A stretch of 64,000 nt of DNA from Pseudoalteromonas sp. MEBiC 03607 (GCF_004792295.1 NZ_SRRY01000001.1:2242501-2306500), one strand, 5' to 3'. Positions 7,852 to 15,709 are shown, counted from the first letter of the stretch. The notes: a model not told the origin generated them from the letters alone. Numbers and translations: made by a program.

Positions 7852-8167
7852 TCAATCCTCACAATTAAAGTTTGTTGGTACATTAGCAATTTATTTTAAG
7901 TATGAATTATTTTTTCATATTTAAAATATTTGTAATGATTTAACAAGTCAACATCTTTCTTTTGTCTCTAGCCACTGTCATTTGTTGCTACAGCCAGGAA
8001 CCTTTAAAAAAATAGTAAATAACCAATTGTTTTTAATAGATATATATAAAATAATATTTTCTTATATGAAATTTAATTGTATATATGAATTTATCGTGCA
8101 ATCTTTTAAACATGAACTGTACTAAGCAGTTCGTATTAACAGCATCTAACTAAGAGCGTAATTAACA
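7852..8167. other. Divergent control region between the fucose operon and fucP
   Basis: These 316 AT-rich bases contain no gene and must carry promoters in both directions. Features seen are an inverted repeat TATGAA/TTCATA (7901-7919), two direct copies of TATATGAA 19 bases apart (8063 and 8082), and a 19-base palindrome GAACTG-N7-CAGTTC (8114-8132) close to fucP. No promoter hexamers could be chosen confidently because the region is so AT-rich. Confidence 0.6.
8114..8132. promoter_or_regulatory. Candidate operator palindrome upstream of fucP
   Basis: GAACTG and CAGTTC are perfect inverted arms separated by 7 bases, ending 35 bases before the fucP ATG. The placement suits an operator for the IclR regulator encoded downstream, or a hairpin in the fucP leader. 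Assignment to that regulator is inference. Confidence 0.4.
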
Positions 8168-9583
8168 ATGAACACATATAAATTAGGTACAAAAGAGGGA
8201 GGGGAAACTGCACCATTAATCGCAACGGATATGCTGATACCTTTTATTCTGGTTGCAGCACTTTTTCCTCTTTGGGGCTTTGCAAATGACATTACCAACC
8301 CGCTGGTAAAAGCGTTCAAAGATATTTTTCTAATTTCAAATGCACAGAGTTCTCTTGTGCAATTTGCTTTTTACTTAGGGTATGGAGTGATGGCTATTCC
8401 TGCCGCATTGTATATTCGGCGCTATTCTTATAAATCTGGGATACTACTTGGACTTGGGCTATATGCACTGGGTGCATTACTATTTATTCCTGCCAGTTAT
8501 TACATGGAATTTAATTATTTTTTGGCTTCTTTATGTATTTTAACCTGTGGATTGGCACTCTTAGAGACAACTGCAAATCCTTATATTTTATCGATGGGAG
8601 ATGAGCGGACAGCCACAAAGCGGTTAAATTTAGCGCAAGCATTCAACCCTGTTGGTTCGTTGATGGGTATGTTTGTTGCTTCAACTATGATTCTAAATAA
8701 GCTTGAAATAGAACAGTTTAGAGCTGAAGAAAAATTACAACATCCAGAATATGCACATTGGCTCCCCGCAGTTGTTGATGAAAAGCTTACCGAAGCACTT
8801 TATACCTTTTCAAAAGAAGAACCATTTAATCATATGGCGATGCAGGCAGCTGATTTGGCGACAATACGCGACCCTTATGTGGTAATTGCGATGATTGTTA
8901 TTGTCTTATTTTTTATCTATTTATTTTATCGCTTGCCTAATACACAGGCTGTTAAAGTAAATCAAAGTGACAATAGCGCGAAGGAGGTTTTTGTAAAACT
9001 TATTAAAAATAAGCGCTATGTTGAAGGTGTGATTGCTCAAGTTTTTTATGTTGGTGCACAAATTATGTGCTGGACTTTTATTATCCATTACGGGATGACT
9101 GAAGTAGGCTCAACCGCTTCTGAAGCGCAGAATTACAACATTGTTGCTATGTGTGTTTTTCTGGCCAGTCGCTTTATTTGTACGTTTTTACTTAATTGGG
9201 TTAACGCCGCATTACTGCTGATGATCTTTGCAATTGCTGCAGCGAGCTTGACGTTTGCTGTCATTTTTACCGGGGGCATGCTCGGATTGTATTGTCTTAT
9301 TGCTGTTTCGGGGTGTATGTCTTTAATGTTCCCAACAATTTATGGTATCAGTTTAGGCGGTTTAAAAGCCGATGCAAGTATCGCATCCTCAGGGTTGGTT
9401 ATGGCGATTGTCGGAGGAGCGCTAATGCCACCTCTACAGGGGCAGATGATTGATGCAGGGCCACTGATTAAGTCACTAAGTGCAGTACAAACCTCTTTTT
9501 TACTACCTTTAATTAGTTTTATGGTGATAGCTGTTTTTGCTTATCGCGTTATCTATATACATAAAACATCAGTGGAGAAATGA
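8168..9583 (+). CDS. fucP: L-fucose:H+ symporter FucP
   Basis: The 471-residue MFS transporter has about 12 membrane helices. The N-terminal half has the FucP hallmark PLWGFANDITNPLV with the substrate/proton Asp, then LGYGVMAIPAAL and LALLETTANPY with the key Glu. The second half ends GGALMPPLQGQMIDAG, also typical of FucP. It imports L-fucose, and possibly L-galactose or D-arabinose, with protons across the inner membrane. It is transcribed divergently from the catabolic operon and is followed after one base by the mutarotase gene. The length is slightly over the usual 430-440 because of a longer loop between helices 5 and 7. Confidence 0.93.
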   Translation: MNTYKLGTKEGGETAPLIATDMLIPFILVAALFPLWGFANDITNPLVKAFKDIFLISNAQSSLVQFAFYLGYGVMAIPAALYIRRYSYKSGILLGLGLYALGALLFIPASYYMEFNYFLASLCILTCGLALLETTANPYILSMGDERTATKRLNLAQAFNPVGSLMGMFVASTMILNKLEIEQFRAEEKLQHPEYAHWLPAVVDEKLTEALYTFSKEEPFNHMAMQAADLATIRDPYVVIAMIVIVLFFIYLFYRLPNTQAVKVNQSDNSAKEVFVKLIKNKRYVEGVIAQVFYVGAQIMCWTFIIHYGMTEVGSTASEAQNYNIVAMCVFLASRFICTFLLNWVNAALLLMIFAIAAASLTFAVIFTGGMLGLYCLIAVSGCMSLMFPTIYGISLGGLKADASIASSGLVMAIVGGALMPPLQGQMIDAGPLIKSLSAVQTSFLLPLISFMVIAVFAYRVIYIHKTSVEK

Positions 9584-9584
9584 A

Positions 9585-9938
9585 ATGCAATATTGCTTAA
9601 CATTAGAGCTAGAAAACAACGATGATTTAATAGCCGAATATGAGAAATATCATGCCCCGGGAAATGTATGGCCTGAAGTTGTAGCGGCAATCAAAGAAGT
9701 GGGTATAACGAACATGGCGATTCATCGGCTAGGCACACAATTAATTATGATACTTGATACCTGCGATGACTTTAGTTTTGAACACAAAGCCAGATTCGAT
9801 GCTCAAAATAGTAAAGTTCAAGAATGGGAAGCATTTATGGAAAAGTTTCAAAAGGTTGATACGTCATCCAGTAAATCTGCTAAGTGGAAGCTTGTTGAGC
9901 GGATTTTTTCACTGGATGAACAAATAGCAGCTTATTAA
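9585..9938 (+). CDS. RhaM/DUF718-family mutarotase, probable L-fucose mutarotase
   Basis: The 117-residue cytoplasmic protein of the L-rhamnose mutarotase (DUF718) family converts alpha and beta pyranose anomers. It shows the ferredoxin-like pattern with YEKYHAPGNVWPEV, the active-site HRLGTQLIMILDTCDDF and a C-terminal WEAFMEKFQ. ATG at 9585 is chosen because TGGAGA precedes it and the fucP stop ends two bases before; the longer open frame runs back into fucP. In this operon the substrate is expected to be L-fucose, as for Cj0488 in the Campylobacter fucose cluster, which has the same DUF718 type. The C-terminus is somewhat longer than in RhaM. Confidence 0.83.
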   Translation: MQYCLTLELENNDDLIAEYEKYHAPGNVWPEVVAAIKEVGITNMAIHRLGTQLIMILDTCDDFSFEHKARFDAQNSKVQEWEAFMEKFQKVDTSSSKSAKWKLVERIFSLDEQIAAY

Positions 9939-10048
9939 ATGGTTATGGCGCTTTTTCTCATAAATGAAACTAATGTATACTTTTGTAATCTGAGGAAATT
10001 TTATAGCTAGTCTCAAAAAACTAGTGAGTTATATTAAGGTGAATATCA

Positions 10049-10834
10049 GTGGAAAAAGAAACGGATTCTAAATCACGGAAAAAAGTGTATTCAGCTCCTG
10101 CGCTTGAAAAAGGATTGGATTTGCTTGAATTGCTGTCAAGTGAAGTAGACGGTCTCAATATCACGGATATCACAGCACGACTCGATCGTTCGGTCGGCGA
10201 GTTGTTTAGAATGTTGGCGGTATTAGAGCAACGCGGCTATATTGAAACGCCAGCGGGAAGTGATAGGCATAGATTAACCTTAAAGCTTTTTGGGCTAGCC
10301 AATCGGTTTCCACCTATTAAGCGTTTAACATCGCTAGCTAACCCTTTGATGCACAGATTATCTTATACCATAGAGCAATCTTGCCATTTAGTGATCTACT
10401 ACGAGGGTAAAGGTCATGTTGTAGTGCAGCAAGATTCACCTTCGGCGCGTATCTTTAGCGTTAGACTTGGCGCTGAAGCACCCTTAGTAAATACCTGTTC
10501 AGGGCATTTATTGTTGGCGTTTTCTGAACGAGAAAAGCGTGATTTAATGCTAAGTCGTGTGCCAAGTGACCACCCACAAGCAAATTCTGAACAACTCGAG
10601 GATATAATCAATTGCGTTAAAAGTCAGGGTTATGAGAGTGTGATTAGTGCGCAAGCTCATGGAGTAAATGACATTGGTTATCCGGTGTTTGATGCCACAG
10701 GTCAAATCGCAGCGGCGTTAGTTGTGCCATTTATTGATTTCACTGACGGATCTCATACAACTGATATGGCAATGATCCACGAAAATATGAAGGTAACAGC
10801 TTTAGAGTTGTCGAAGCTATTAGGGTATGAGTGA
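10049..10834 (+). CDS. IclR-family transcriptional regulator of the fucose genes
   Basis: The 261-residue protein has an N-terminal winged helix-turn-helix (about residues 14-75, with ALEKGLDLLELLSS and LNITDITARLDRSVGELFRMLAVLEQRGY) and a C-terminal IclR effector domain (about 90-255, with CHLVIYYEGKGHVVV and HGVNDIGYPVFD). IclR regulators bind small acids or sugars and usually repress the neighbouring operon. It lies in the same direction as fucP and the mutarotase, 110 bases after the latter. GTG at 10049 is preceded by AAGGTG. The inducer could be fucose or a pathway acid such as fuconate or 2-keto-3-deoxyfuconate. Confidence 0.85.
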   Translation: MEKETDSKSRKKVYSAPALEKGLDLLELLSSEVDGLNITDITARLDRSVGELFRMLAVLEQRGYIETPAGSDRHRLTLKLFGLANRFPPIKRLTSLANPLMHRLSYTIEQSCHLVIYYEGKGHVVVQQDSPSARIFSVRLGAEAPLVNTCSGHLLLAFSEREKRDLMLSRVPSDHPQANSEQLEDIINCVKSQGYESVISAQAHGVNDIGYPVFDATGQIAAALVVPFIDFTDGSHTTDMAMIHENMKVTALELSKLLGYE

Positions 10835-10864
10835 TCCCAATTATCAAATTAGAATATTTAGAAT

Positions 10865-10951
10865 TGGTACGACTGAGTGGATTCGAACCACCGAGCTTTG
10901 GAGCGTGTCATAAAGAGTGGTAGTGCGCTAACCGACTTAGCTACAACTGTA
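10865..10951 (-). pseudogene. Decayed tRNA-Val copy
   Basis: Read on the minus strand this segment keeps the T arm (GGTTCGAATCC), the 3' CCA, a recognisable D arm and most of the acceptor stem of the tRNA-Val(GAC) copies next door. The anticodon arm is replaced by longer unrelated sequence and the acceptor stem contains mismatches. It is about 10 bases longer than the intact copies, so it is unlikely to be a working tRNA. Confidence 0.75.
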
Positions 10952-10997
10952 CAATTCAGATTTTCGGGTAATATCTTAGTAAAGGTTGGATTAAATT

Positions 10998-11074
10998 TGG
11001 TACGACCGAGTGGATTCGAACCACCGACCCCTACCATGTCAAGGTAGTGCTCTAACCAACTGAGCTACGGTCGT
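10998..11074 (-). tRNA. tRNA-Val(GAC)
   Basis: This is a 77-base cloverleaf with encoded CCA. The acceptor stem ACGACCG pairs with CGGTCGT, the anticodon stem CTACC/GGTAG encloses loop TTGACAT with anticodon GAC, and the T loop reads TTCGAAT. It is nearly identical to the copy at 11157-11233, with two compensated differences in the acceptor stem. Confidence 0.96.
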
Positions 11075-11108
11075 ACAGACATTTAATTATGAAGTAGATT
11101 AAATATTT

Positions 11109-11148
11109 TGGTACAACCTAGTGGTAGTGCTCTTTCCTTTGGTTATAC
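11109..11148 (-). pseudogene. tRNA-Val remnant with internal deletion
   Basis: The plus strand reads TGGTACAACC followed by TAGTGGTAGTGCTCT, which matches the 3' acceptor end of the tRNA-Val copies joined to part of their anticodon and D-arm side. The T arm and anticodon are missing. It looks like a deletion product of an array unit. Confidence 0.65.
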
Positions 11149-11156
11149 CTAAATCG

Positions 11157-11233
11157 TGGTACAACCGAGTGGATTCGAACCACCGACCCCTACCATGTCA
11201 AGGTAGTGCTCTAACCAACTGAGCTACGGTTGT
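11157..11233 (-). tRNA. tRNA-Val(GAC)
   Basis: This is a 77-base cloverleaf with encoded CCA and anticodon GAC. The acceptor arms ACAACCG and CGGTTGT pair perfectly; compared with its neighbour, one base pair differs on both sides, so pairing is kept. It is the promoter-proximal unit of the array. Confidence 0.96.
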
Positions 11234-11277
11234 ATTTTGATTTAAAAAGTTGTTAGCTTGGCTAAACAACGGAGGCT

Positions 11278-11306
11278 AATATATAGCGACTGCTTGTGTG
11301 AATCAA
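11278..11306 (-). promoter_or_regulatory. Promoter of the tRNA-Val array
   Basis: On the minus strand TTGATT (complement of 11301-11306) and TATATT (complement of 11278-11283) are 17 bases apart. The start would fall about 37 bases before the first tRNA. The region after the -10 is AGCCTCCG, moderately GC-rich as in growth-rate-controlled stable-RNA promoters. Confidence 0.65.
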
Positions 11307-11346
11307 GCAGCTTTAGCTATTTTTATGTTAAGTGCTGGTTTTTTAC

Positions 11347-12366
11347 TCATAACGGACTAATTTCGCACGCTCGATAAAAACCTTGCCACCAAGTTACATG
11401 GCTTTTAGCAGAGCGCTTAAGATTCCGTAAAATTGCCTCATTACTTTCGCTATCTACTAATGGGCTCATTTCAGTGTCACGCCATATCTGATGATAAAGT
11501 GGTTGTAGGGTTTCTAATCTTCCCACCAAGAATGATTGATAAGGTTGTAACTGCTCCAAATAAAACTTTTTAAACACATTACTTAGCGTTTGTGCTTTTT
11601 GTTTATTCTTGTTGGCAGGACAGAGTTCATCATTTGTGTACTGCATTAGCAGCTCTGTTAATTGTTGATTGTAATGTGTTTGGGCTCGAGCCGCCGAAAT
11701 TAACAGCTTGTTGTATTTAAAACGGTTTAACACTTCAAGTTGGCTGATGATTTTATCGGGCTCTATATCGTTTATTTTGCCGGTATTAATTTGATTGTTT
11801 AATTTAGCAATCTGCTCCAATGCGCTCACGGTTTCGCTAAAACCTGACGTATTTTCATCAATATAAGTCGAACTTAGCTGCCAGCTTTGTTTAAACTCGG
11901 TTTCGTTGAACAGCATAGCTTTAAAGTAGTTGGCTAAGTTTGCTTGTTTTTTTGCTGCGGTGAGTTTTATTTTTTCAAAAAGTTCATCTTGTTCATCAAT
12001 GCGCTCTAAGCATTTATTTGCGTTTTGTATAAACTTAATTTGATAACTCAAAACATTAGCGGGTGTTGCCGTTTTGCCAAGCTGGTTATTGTGCTCAGCA
12101 ATCAGAGTTACAAGCTTACACTGACGTAACTGGGCAAGTTCAAGCATGCCGATCGTTGCTTTGTATTCATCGTCATAAGCGAAGTGCTTAACAGTTAGCG
12201 TGCTTGGTTTAGATAGCTTAAAACCTTCGGTTTTAAGCACGTTATTTAGTCTTTGCGCATAGGTGTGATTTACATCACCAGAAGAGGGTGTGCAGGCAAT
12301 AAGTGCCACACACACTAGAGCGATAATAGAGTTTAGAAGGCTATTGGTTTTGCAAAAATGGTGCAT
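11347..12366 (-). CDS. DUF3080-like lipoprotein
   Basis: The 339-residue protein begins with a lipoprotein signal ending in the lipobox LIAC, with Cys25 as the lipidation site. The mature part is alpha-helical, Leu/Gln/Asn-rich and begins with YAQRLNNVL, resembling the DUF3080 family of Alteromonadales and Vibrio. I know of no defined function. The gene overlaps the 3' end of the upstream norM gene by 26 bases, so the two are probably translationally coupled and cotranscribed. No catalytic motif was recognised. Envelope localisation is well supported; the family name is from memory of the pattern. Confidence 0.75.
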   Translation of the reverse strand: MHHFCKTNSLLNSIIALVCVALIACTPSSGDVNHTYAQRLNNVLKTEGFKLSKPSTLTVKHFAYDDEYKATIGMLELAQLRQCKLVTLIAEHNNQLGKTATPANVLSYQIKFIQNANKCLERIDEQDELFEKIKLTAAKKQANLANYFKAMLFNETEFKQSWQLSSTYIDENTSGFSETVSALEQIAKLNNQINTGKINDIEPDKIISQLEVLNRFKYNKLLISAARAQTHYNQQLTELLMQYTNDELCPANKNKQKAQTLSNVFKKFYLEQLQPYQSFLVGRLETLQPLYHQIWRDTEMSPLVDSESNEAILRNLKRSAKSHVTWWQGFYRACEISPL

Positions 12367-13732
12367 GTTTAAATCGCCTATGAACAGTGAACATCAACAT
12401 AATTGCTGCGGCACTTAACCCCACAATAATGCCTATCCAAAAGCCATGAGGGCCCATTGCTGGAACAATTAAATCTGTACGAGCAAGTACGAATCCTAGC
12501 GCAAATCCGATCAGCCAATATGAAACAAATGTTATGTAGCCAATAGGGGCTGTGTGCTTTAATCCACGTAAAATGCCGTTAGCTGAGACCTGCAAAGCGT
12601 CTGGCAATTGATAGATACAAGCCAATACCATAATTGAAGAGGCAAGTGCTAATACCTCAGGATTATCTGAATACAATTGGCTGATGATATCACGTGCAAA
12701 GAAAGTAATACTGGCTAGCATAAATGCAATTACAGCTGCCAGAATATAGCTAGTTCTTACTGCATTTCTTAATTGCTCAAAGTGCTGCTGACCAAATAAA
12801 TTGCCAATACGTATACTTATCGCAATTGAGAGGCTTAGTGGCATCATAAATAGCAAGGTGGTTACACTGGCTGCAATCTGATGGCCAGCGACTGCGACAG
12901 CACCTAAATGAGCTATAAATAAAGGAATACAAGCAAATAAGGTTACTTCAAAAAAGGTAGCAAGTGAGATAGGAATACCTACTTTGGTAATGATCCACAT
13001 TGTTGAGAATTTTGGTAATGCAAAATTAGCGAGGAGTTCTTTAGCGTTCACTTTTTTACTGAAATGACAGTAAATGACTTGAGTTAGTGCCATAGAAGTA
13101 AATACAAGTGCTGTGGCTATACCGCATCCGGCACCACCATAGGCATCAAACCCTAATTTACCGTGGATAAACACATAGTTAGCAGGAACATTTACAGCTA
13201 AACCGATTAGGCTGATATAGAAGGCTGGCTTTGTCATACCCATACCTTCAGTAATATTGCGATACACGCTAAATAGCAAAAAGCCCAGCATTCCCCATTT
13301 AACAAAGTAAATATATTGCTCAGCCAGAGATGTAATCGCAGCGCTGGTGTCCAGTTGATTTAATACGCTATCAGCAAAACCAGCGACTAAGACACCTATG
13401 AAACTGAGTATCAGTGCTAAATATAAGCCTTGTTGAAAATAATGACTAATTCCTTGTTTATCATTTGAACCTGAAAATTGCGCAATAATTCCTGTAAGCG
13501 CAAGTAAAATTCCTTGAAGGGCAAGCATTAATGGGTTCCAGATACCAGTTGCAATTGATAAAGCAGCTAAGTCAATTGCGCTTACTTGACCTGCCATTAC
13601 TGTATCAACCACAGTCATTAAAATAAGTGTAACTTGCGCCAAAAACACAGGGATGGCTAAAGAAATTAAGCGCTTGGCTTCCCAACTACAAAAAAGCATA
13701 AAAAACACACAACTAAAAAAACAGACAAACAT
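12341..13732 (-). CDS. norM: MATE-family multidrug/Na+ antiporter (NorM/MdtK)
   Basis: The protein is up to 463 residues with 12 predicted membrane helices in two similar halves. Family segments are AIPVFLAQVTLILMTVVDTVMAG in helix 1, ALTGIIAQFSGS, NVPANYVFIHGKLG and GCGIATALVF. NorM proteins expel cationic drugs and dyes using Na+ or H+. The gene is divergent from ribE, an arrangement shared with E. coli mdtK/ribC and with vibrios, which supports the assignment. The exact start is uncertain: neither the first ATG (13732) nor ATG 13699 has a clear ribosome-binding site, and homologues begin near the WEAKRLISLAIP segment. Confidence 0.9.
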   Translation of the reverse strand: MFVCFFSCVFFMLFCSWEAKRLISLAIPVFLAQVTLILMTVVDTVMAGQVSAIDLAALSIATGIWNPLMLALQGILLALTGIIAQFSGSNDKQGISHYFQQGLYLALILSFIGVLVAGFADSVLNQLDTSAAITSLAEQYIYFVKWGMLGFLLFSVYRNITEGMGMTKPAFYISLIGLAVNVPANYVFIHGKLGFDAYGGAGCGIATALVFTSMALTQVIYCHFSKKVNAKELLANFALPKFSTMWIITKVGIPISLATFFEVTLFACIPLFIAHLGAVAVAGHQIAASVTTLLFMMPLSLSIAISIRIGNLFGQQHFEQLRNAVRTSYILAAVIAFMLASITFFARDIISQLYSDNPEVLALASSIMVLACIYQLPDALQVSANGILRGLKHTAPIGYITFVSYWLIGFALGFVLARTDLIVPAMGPHGFWIGIIVGLSAAAIMLMFTVHRRFKHAPFLQNQ

Positions 13733-13797
13733 TGTAATCTATTCATAGATCAATAAAAATCGCAGTTATCTATTTAGTGAAGAAAAGAAGTGTTGCT

Positions 13798-14439
13798 ATG
13801 TTTACCGGAATTGTACAAACCCAAGCTATTGTAAAAAAAGCGATTCACGAAGGTGGAATTTTACGACTCACTTTACAGGTAGCTAATGACTATGCTGCTA
13901 ACTTAACTTTGGGGGCGAGTATTGCTATTAATGGCTGTTGTTTGACAGTCGTGAGTTTTGAAAAACAATCAGCAGAGTTCAGTTTTATTGATTTTGATGT
14001 AATAGATGAAACACTAAGACTAACTAATTTAGGTGCATTAACTGAGCATGACACAGTAAATTTTGAGCGTTCAGTTACCTTTGGCACAGAATTAGGAGGG
14101 CATATTGTTTCTGGTCATATTCATTGTATGGCAGAAATTATTGCAATTAATCATGATCAAAATAATTGTAAAATGCACTTATCACTAGCAGCTGATTGGC
14201 AAAAATACGTACTCTACAAAGGTTTTGTTAGTGTGAATGGCGCAAGTTTGACCGTTGGCGAAGTTGATGAACAGGGCTTTTGGTTGCACCTAATCCCAGA
14301 AACACTCGCAATCACAAATTTAGATAAGTACAGTGTTGGTGATAAGCTTAATATCGAAGTTGATCAACAAACCTATACCATTATAAACACCGTAGAAAAT
14401 TACCTATCCCAACAAGAACATAGCAAACGAGCAAATTAA
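13798..14439 (+). CDS. ribE: Riboflavin synthase alpha chain
   Basis: The 213-residue enzyme converts two 6,7-dimethyl-8-ribityllumazine molecules to riboflavin in the cytoplasm. It begins with the canonical MFTGIVQ and has two similar lumazine-binding barrels: the first with GASIAINGCCLTV and the GGHIVSGHIH linker, the second with YVLYKGFVSVNGASLTV and HLIPETL. ATG at 13798 is chosen over the upstream GTG at 13777 because MFTGIVQ is the invariant start and AAGAAG lies seven bases before it. The gene stands alone here, with no FMN riboswitch seen upstream. Its stop overlaps the convergent CPXCG gene by four bases. Confidence 0.96.
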   Translation: MFTGIVQTQAIVKKAIHEGGILRLTLQVANDYAANLTLGASIAINGCCLTVVSFEKQSAEFSFIDFDVIDETLRLTNLGALTEHDTVNFERSVTFGTELGGHIVSGHIHCMAEIIAINHDQNNCKMHLSLAADWQKYVLYKGFVSVNGASLTVGEVDEQGFWLHLIPETLAITNLDKYSVGDKLNIEVDQQTYTIINTVENYLSQQEHSKRAN

Positions 14440-14639
14440 AAAATTTGCTCGTCGTCGCTGTCAACGAAAAGTTCTAGTTTGTTGTGTGCGTAATCAATAT
14501 GCATATTTAAGTGGATCGGGTTACAGCATGCGCTGCAATCTTCGTAATAATCCTGGTCACCGTCGCTTGCATCAAGAGCAACATGTATATGGTGGCCACA
14601 ATGAGGGCATGAAATACGTTGTGTGAAATGTTCTTTCAT
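14436..14639 (-). CDS. CPXCG-motif cysteine-rich small protein
   Basis: The 67-residue protein has a zinc-ribbon-like pair of cysteine motifs, CPHCG at residues 11-15 and CSACC at about 35-39, and an acidic C-terminus. It matches the small CPXCG family common in gammaproteobacteria, whose function is unknown; zinc binding is likely from the Cys spacing. It is convergent with ribE and overlaps its last four bases. A 14-base palindrome lies 16 bases before its start codon. Confidence 0.82.
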   Translation of the reverse strand: MKEHFTQRISCPHCGHHIHVALDASDGDQDYYEDCSACCNPIHLNMHIDYAHNKLELFVDSDDEQIF

Positions 14640-14654
14640 CAGCTTTTACCTTAA

Positions 14655-14668
14655 TCAGGCATGCCTGA
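14655..14668. repeat. 14-base perfect palindrome upstream of the CPXCG gene
   Basis: TCAGGCATGCCTGA is a perfect palindrome ending 16 bases before the CPXCG start codon, in the position of a 5' untranslated region or promoter-proximal operator. No regulator can be named. Confidence 0.4.
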
Positions 14669-14745
14669 GTTCGTTAAATTGCAATCAGAATTAAACCTTA
14701 ACCCATGAAAAATGAATCTAGATTTAATCAGATTGGTATAACTTA

Positions 14746-14768
14746 CTAACCGCTAAACAAGCGGCTAG
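14746..14768 (-). terminator. Possible terminator hairpin after the fructosamine-kinase-like gene
   Basis: The nine-base arms CTAACCGCT and AGCGGCTAG enclose the 5-base loop AAACA. The hairpin lies between two minus-strand genes. No clear T-run follows, so it may be an RNA-stabilising or Rho-dependent element instead. Confidence 0.3.
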
Positions 14769-14848
14769 CACCTGTATCTGAACGCGTTATAAGTAAACTA
14801 TAGCCACGATTAACGGTTTATGACATTCGTTTTACAACGATTTTAATG

Positions 14849-15709
14849 TTATTTAAGGAGTAATTCGATTTGTTGTTTTGCTTCAGTAAGATAGTGTCCT
14901 GCAAAAATGTTTGCATGGTTAAGAACAGGGTAAAGTTGATAGATGAGTTTTCGTTGCTCATATCCAGATTGTAATGGGTATAAGGCATTGTATGCCTCGT
15001 AAAAGGCATCAGGCAGTGGAGCAAATAATTCGCTCATTGCGATATCACATTCCCGATCACCATAATAACAAGCTGGATCGAAAATACTGGGTACGGTGTT
15101 ATAAAACCCCATATTTCTTCGCCAAAAATCACCATGGAGTAGAGATGGTTCCACTACATGGCTATGCAGTGCATCTTTAATAAAGGCGATGAACATTTCT
15201 TGGTTTACTAACTCAATGCCTTTTTCTTGTAACAATTGCAGTTGCCAGCCTATTCGTTCCTCTGCAAAAAAAACATCCCACTTTCTGTGCCATCGATTGG
15301 GCTGAACAGTTGGACCTAAAAAGTTATCATTATCAAATCCAAACATGGCTTGAGTATGTTTTTGATGAAGCATGGCTAAATGTTCACCCATTTGATACCA
15401 ATTTGAATGTGGTTGCTTATCAAGTTCTAACCATTCTAGAACGATGAATGAATACTCAATGTTACAACCTGTAGTGATGCAATCGGGTATCATAAATAAA
15501 CTCTCTTGCGTGAGCAGCTCTAAATTAAAAGCTTCACATTCGAGTCGCTCTAAATCACTTAAGTGAGCCACCTTAACAAAGAAGTGGTGTAGATCATCAC
15601 CAATATGGAAGTATTTATCGTTATTGGGTGATTGTAACTGGCGTTTAAAAGTATGCTTAAACTCAAAATGCATCGCTTGGCTTATCTGCTCATTCACCGA
15701 ATTCCACAT
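14849..15709 (-). CDS. Fructosamine kinase family protein
   Basis: The 286-residue protein with an aminoglycoside-phosphotransferase-like fold phosphorylates ketosamines or related glycated products for deglycation. Motifs are the KVAHLSDLERLECEAFNLELL lysine/glutamate region, the catalytic loop LLHGDFWRRNMG, and the metal-binding FDPACYYGDRECDIAM. The start is set at ATG 15709 (MWNSVNEQIS, the usual family start); the GTG at 15721 overlaps the AAAAGG ribosome-binding site. The gene is divergent from the DUF445 gene. True substrates of bacterial members are poorly known; ribulosamines and protein-bound Amadori products are likely from the family. Confidence 0.85.
   Translation of the reverse strand: MWNSVNEQISQAMHFEFKHTFKRQLQSPNNDKYFHIGDDLHHFFVKVAHLSDLERLECEAFNLELLTQESLFMIPDCITTGCNIEYSFIVLEWLELDKQPHSNWYQMGEHLAMLHQKHTQAMFGFDNDNFLGPTVQPNRWHRKWDVFFAEERIGWQLQLLQEKGIELVNQEMFIAFIKDALHSHVVEPSLLHGDFWRRNMGFYNTVPSIFDPACYYGDRECDIAMSELFAPLPDAFYEAYNALYPLQSGYEQRKLIYQLYPVLNHANIFAGHYLTEAKQQIELLLK

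Noticed and set aside
11290..11310. Terminator for the DUF3080-like gene formed by CTGCTTG/CAAGCAG
   Set aside because: The stem is real but is followed by no T-run on the minus strand and overlaps the -35 region of the tRNA promoter, so it was not called a terminator.
13733..13797. FMN riboswitch upstream of ribE
   Set aside because: The gap is only about 65 bases and contains none of the conserved RFN elements.
14818..15024. 68-residue minus-strand frame at the end of the fructosamine-kinase-like gene
   Set aside because: It overlaps the real gene in another frame and lacks a ribosome-binding site.
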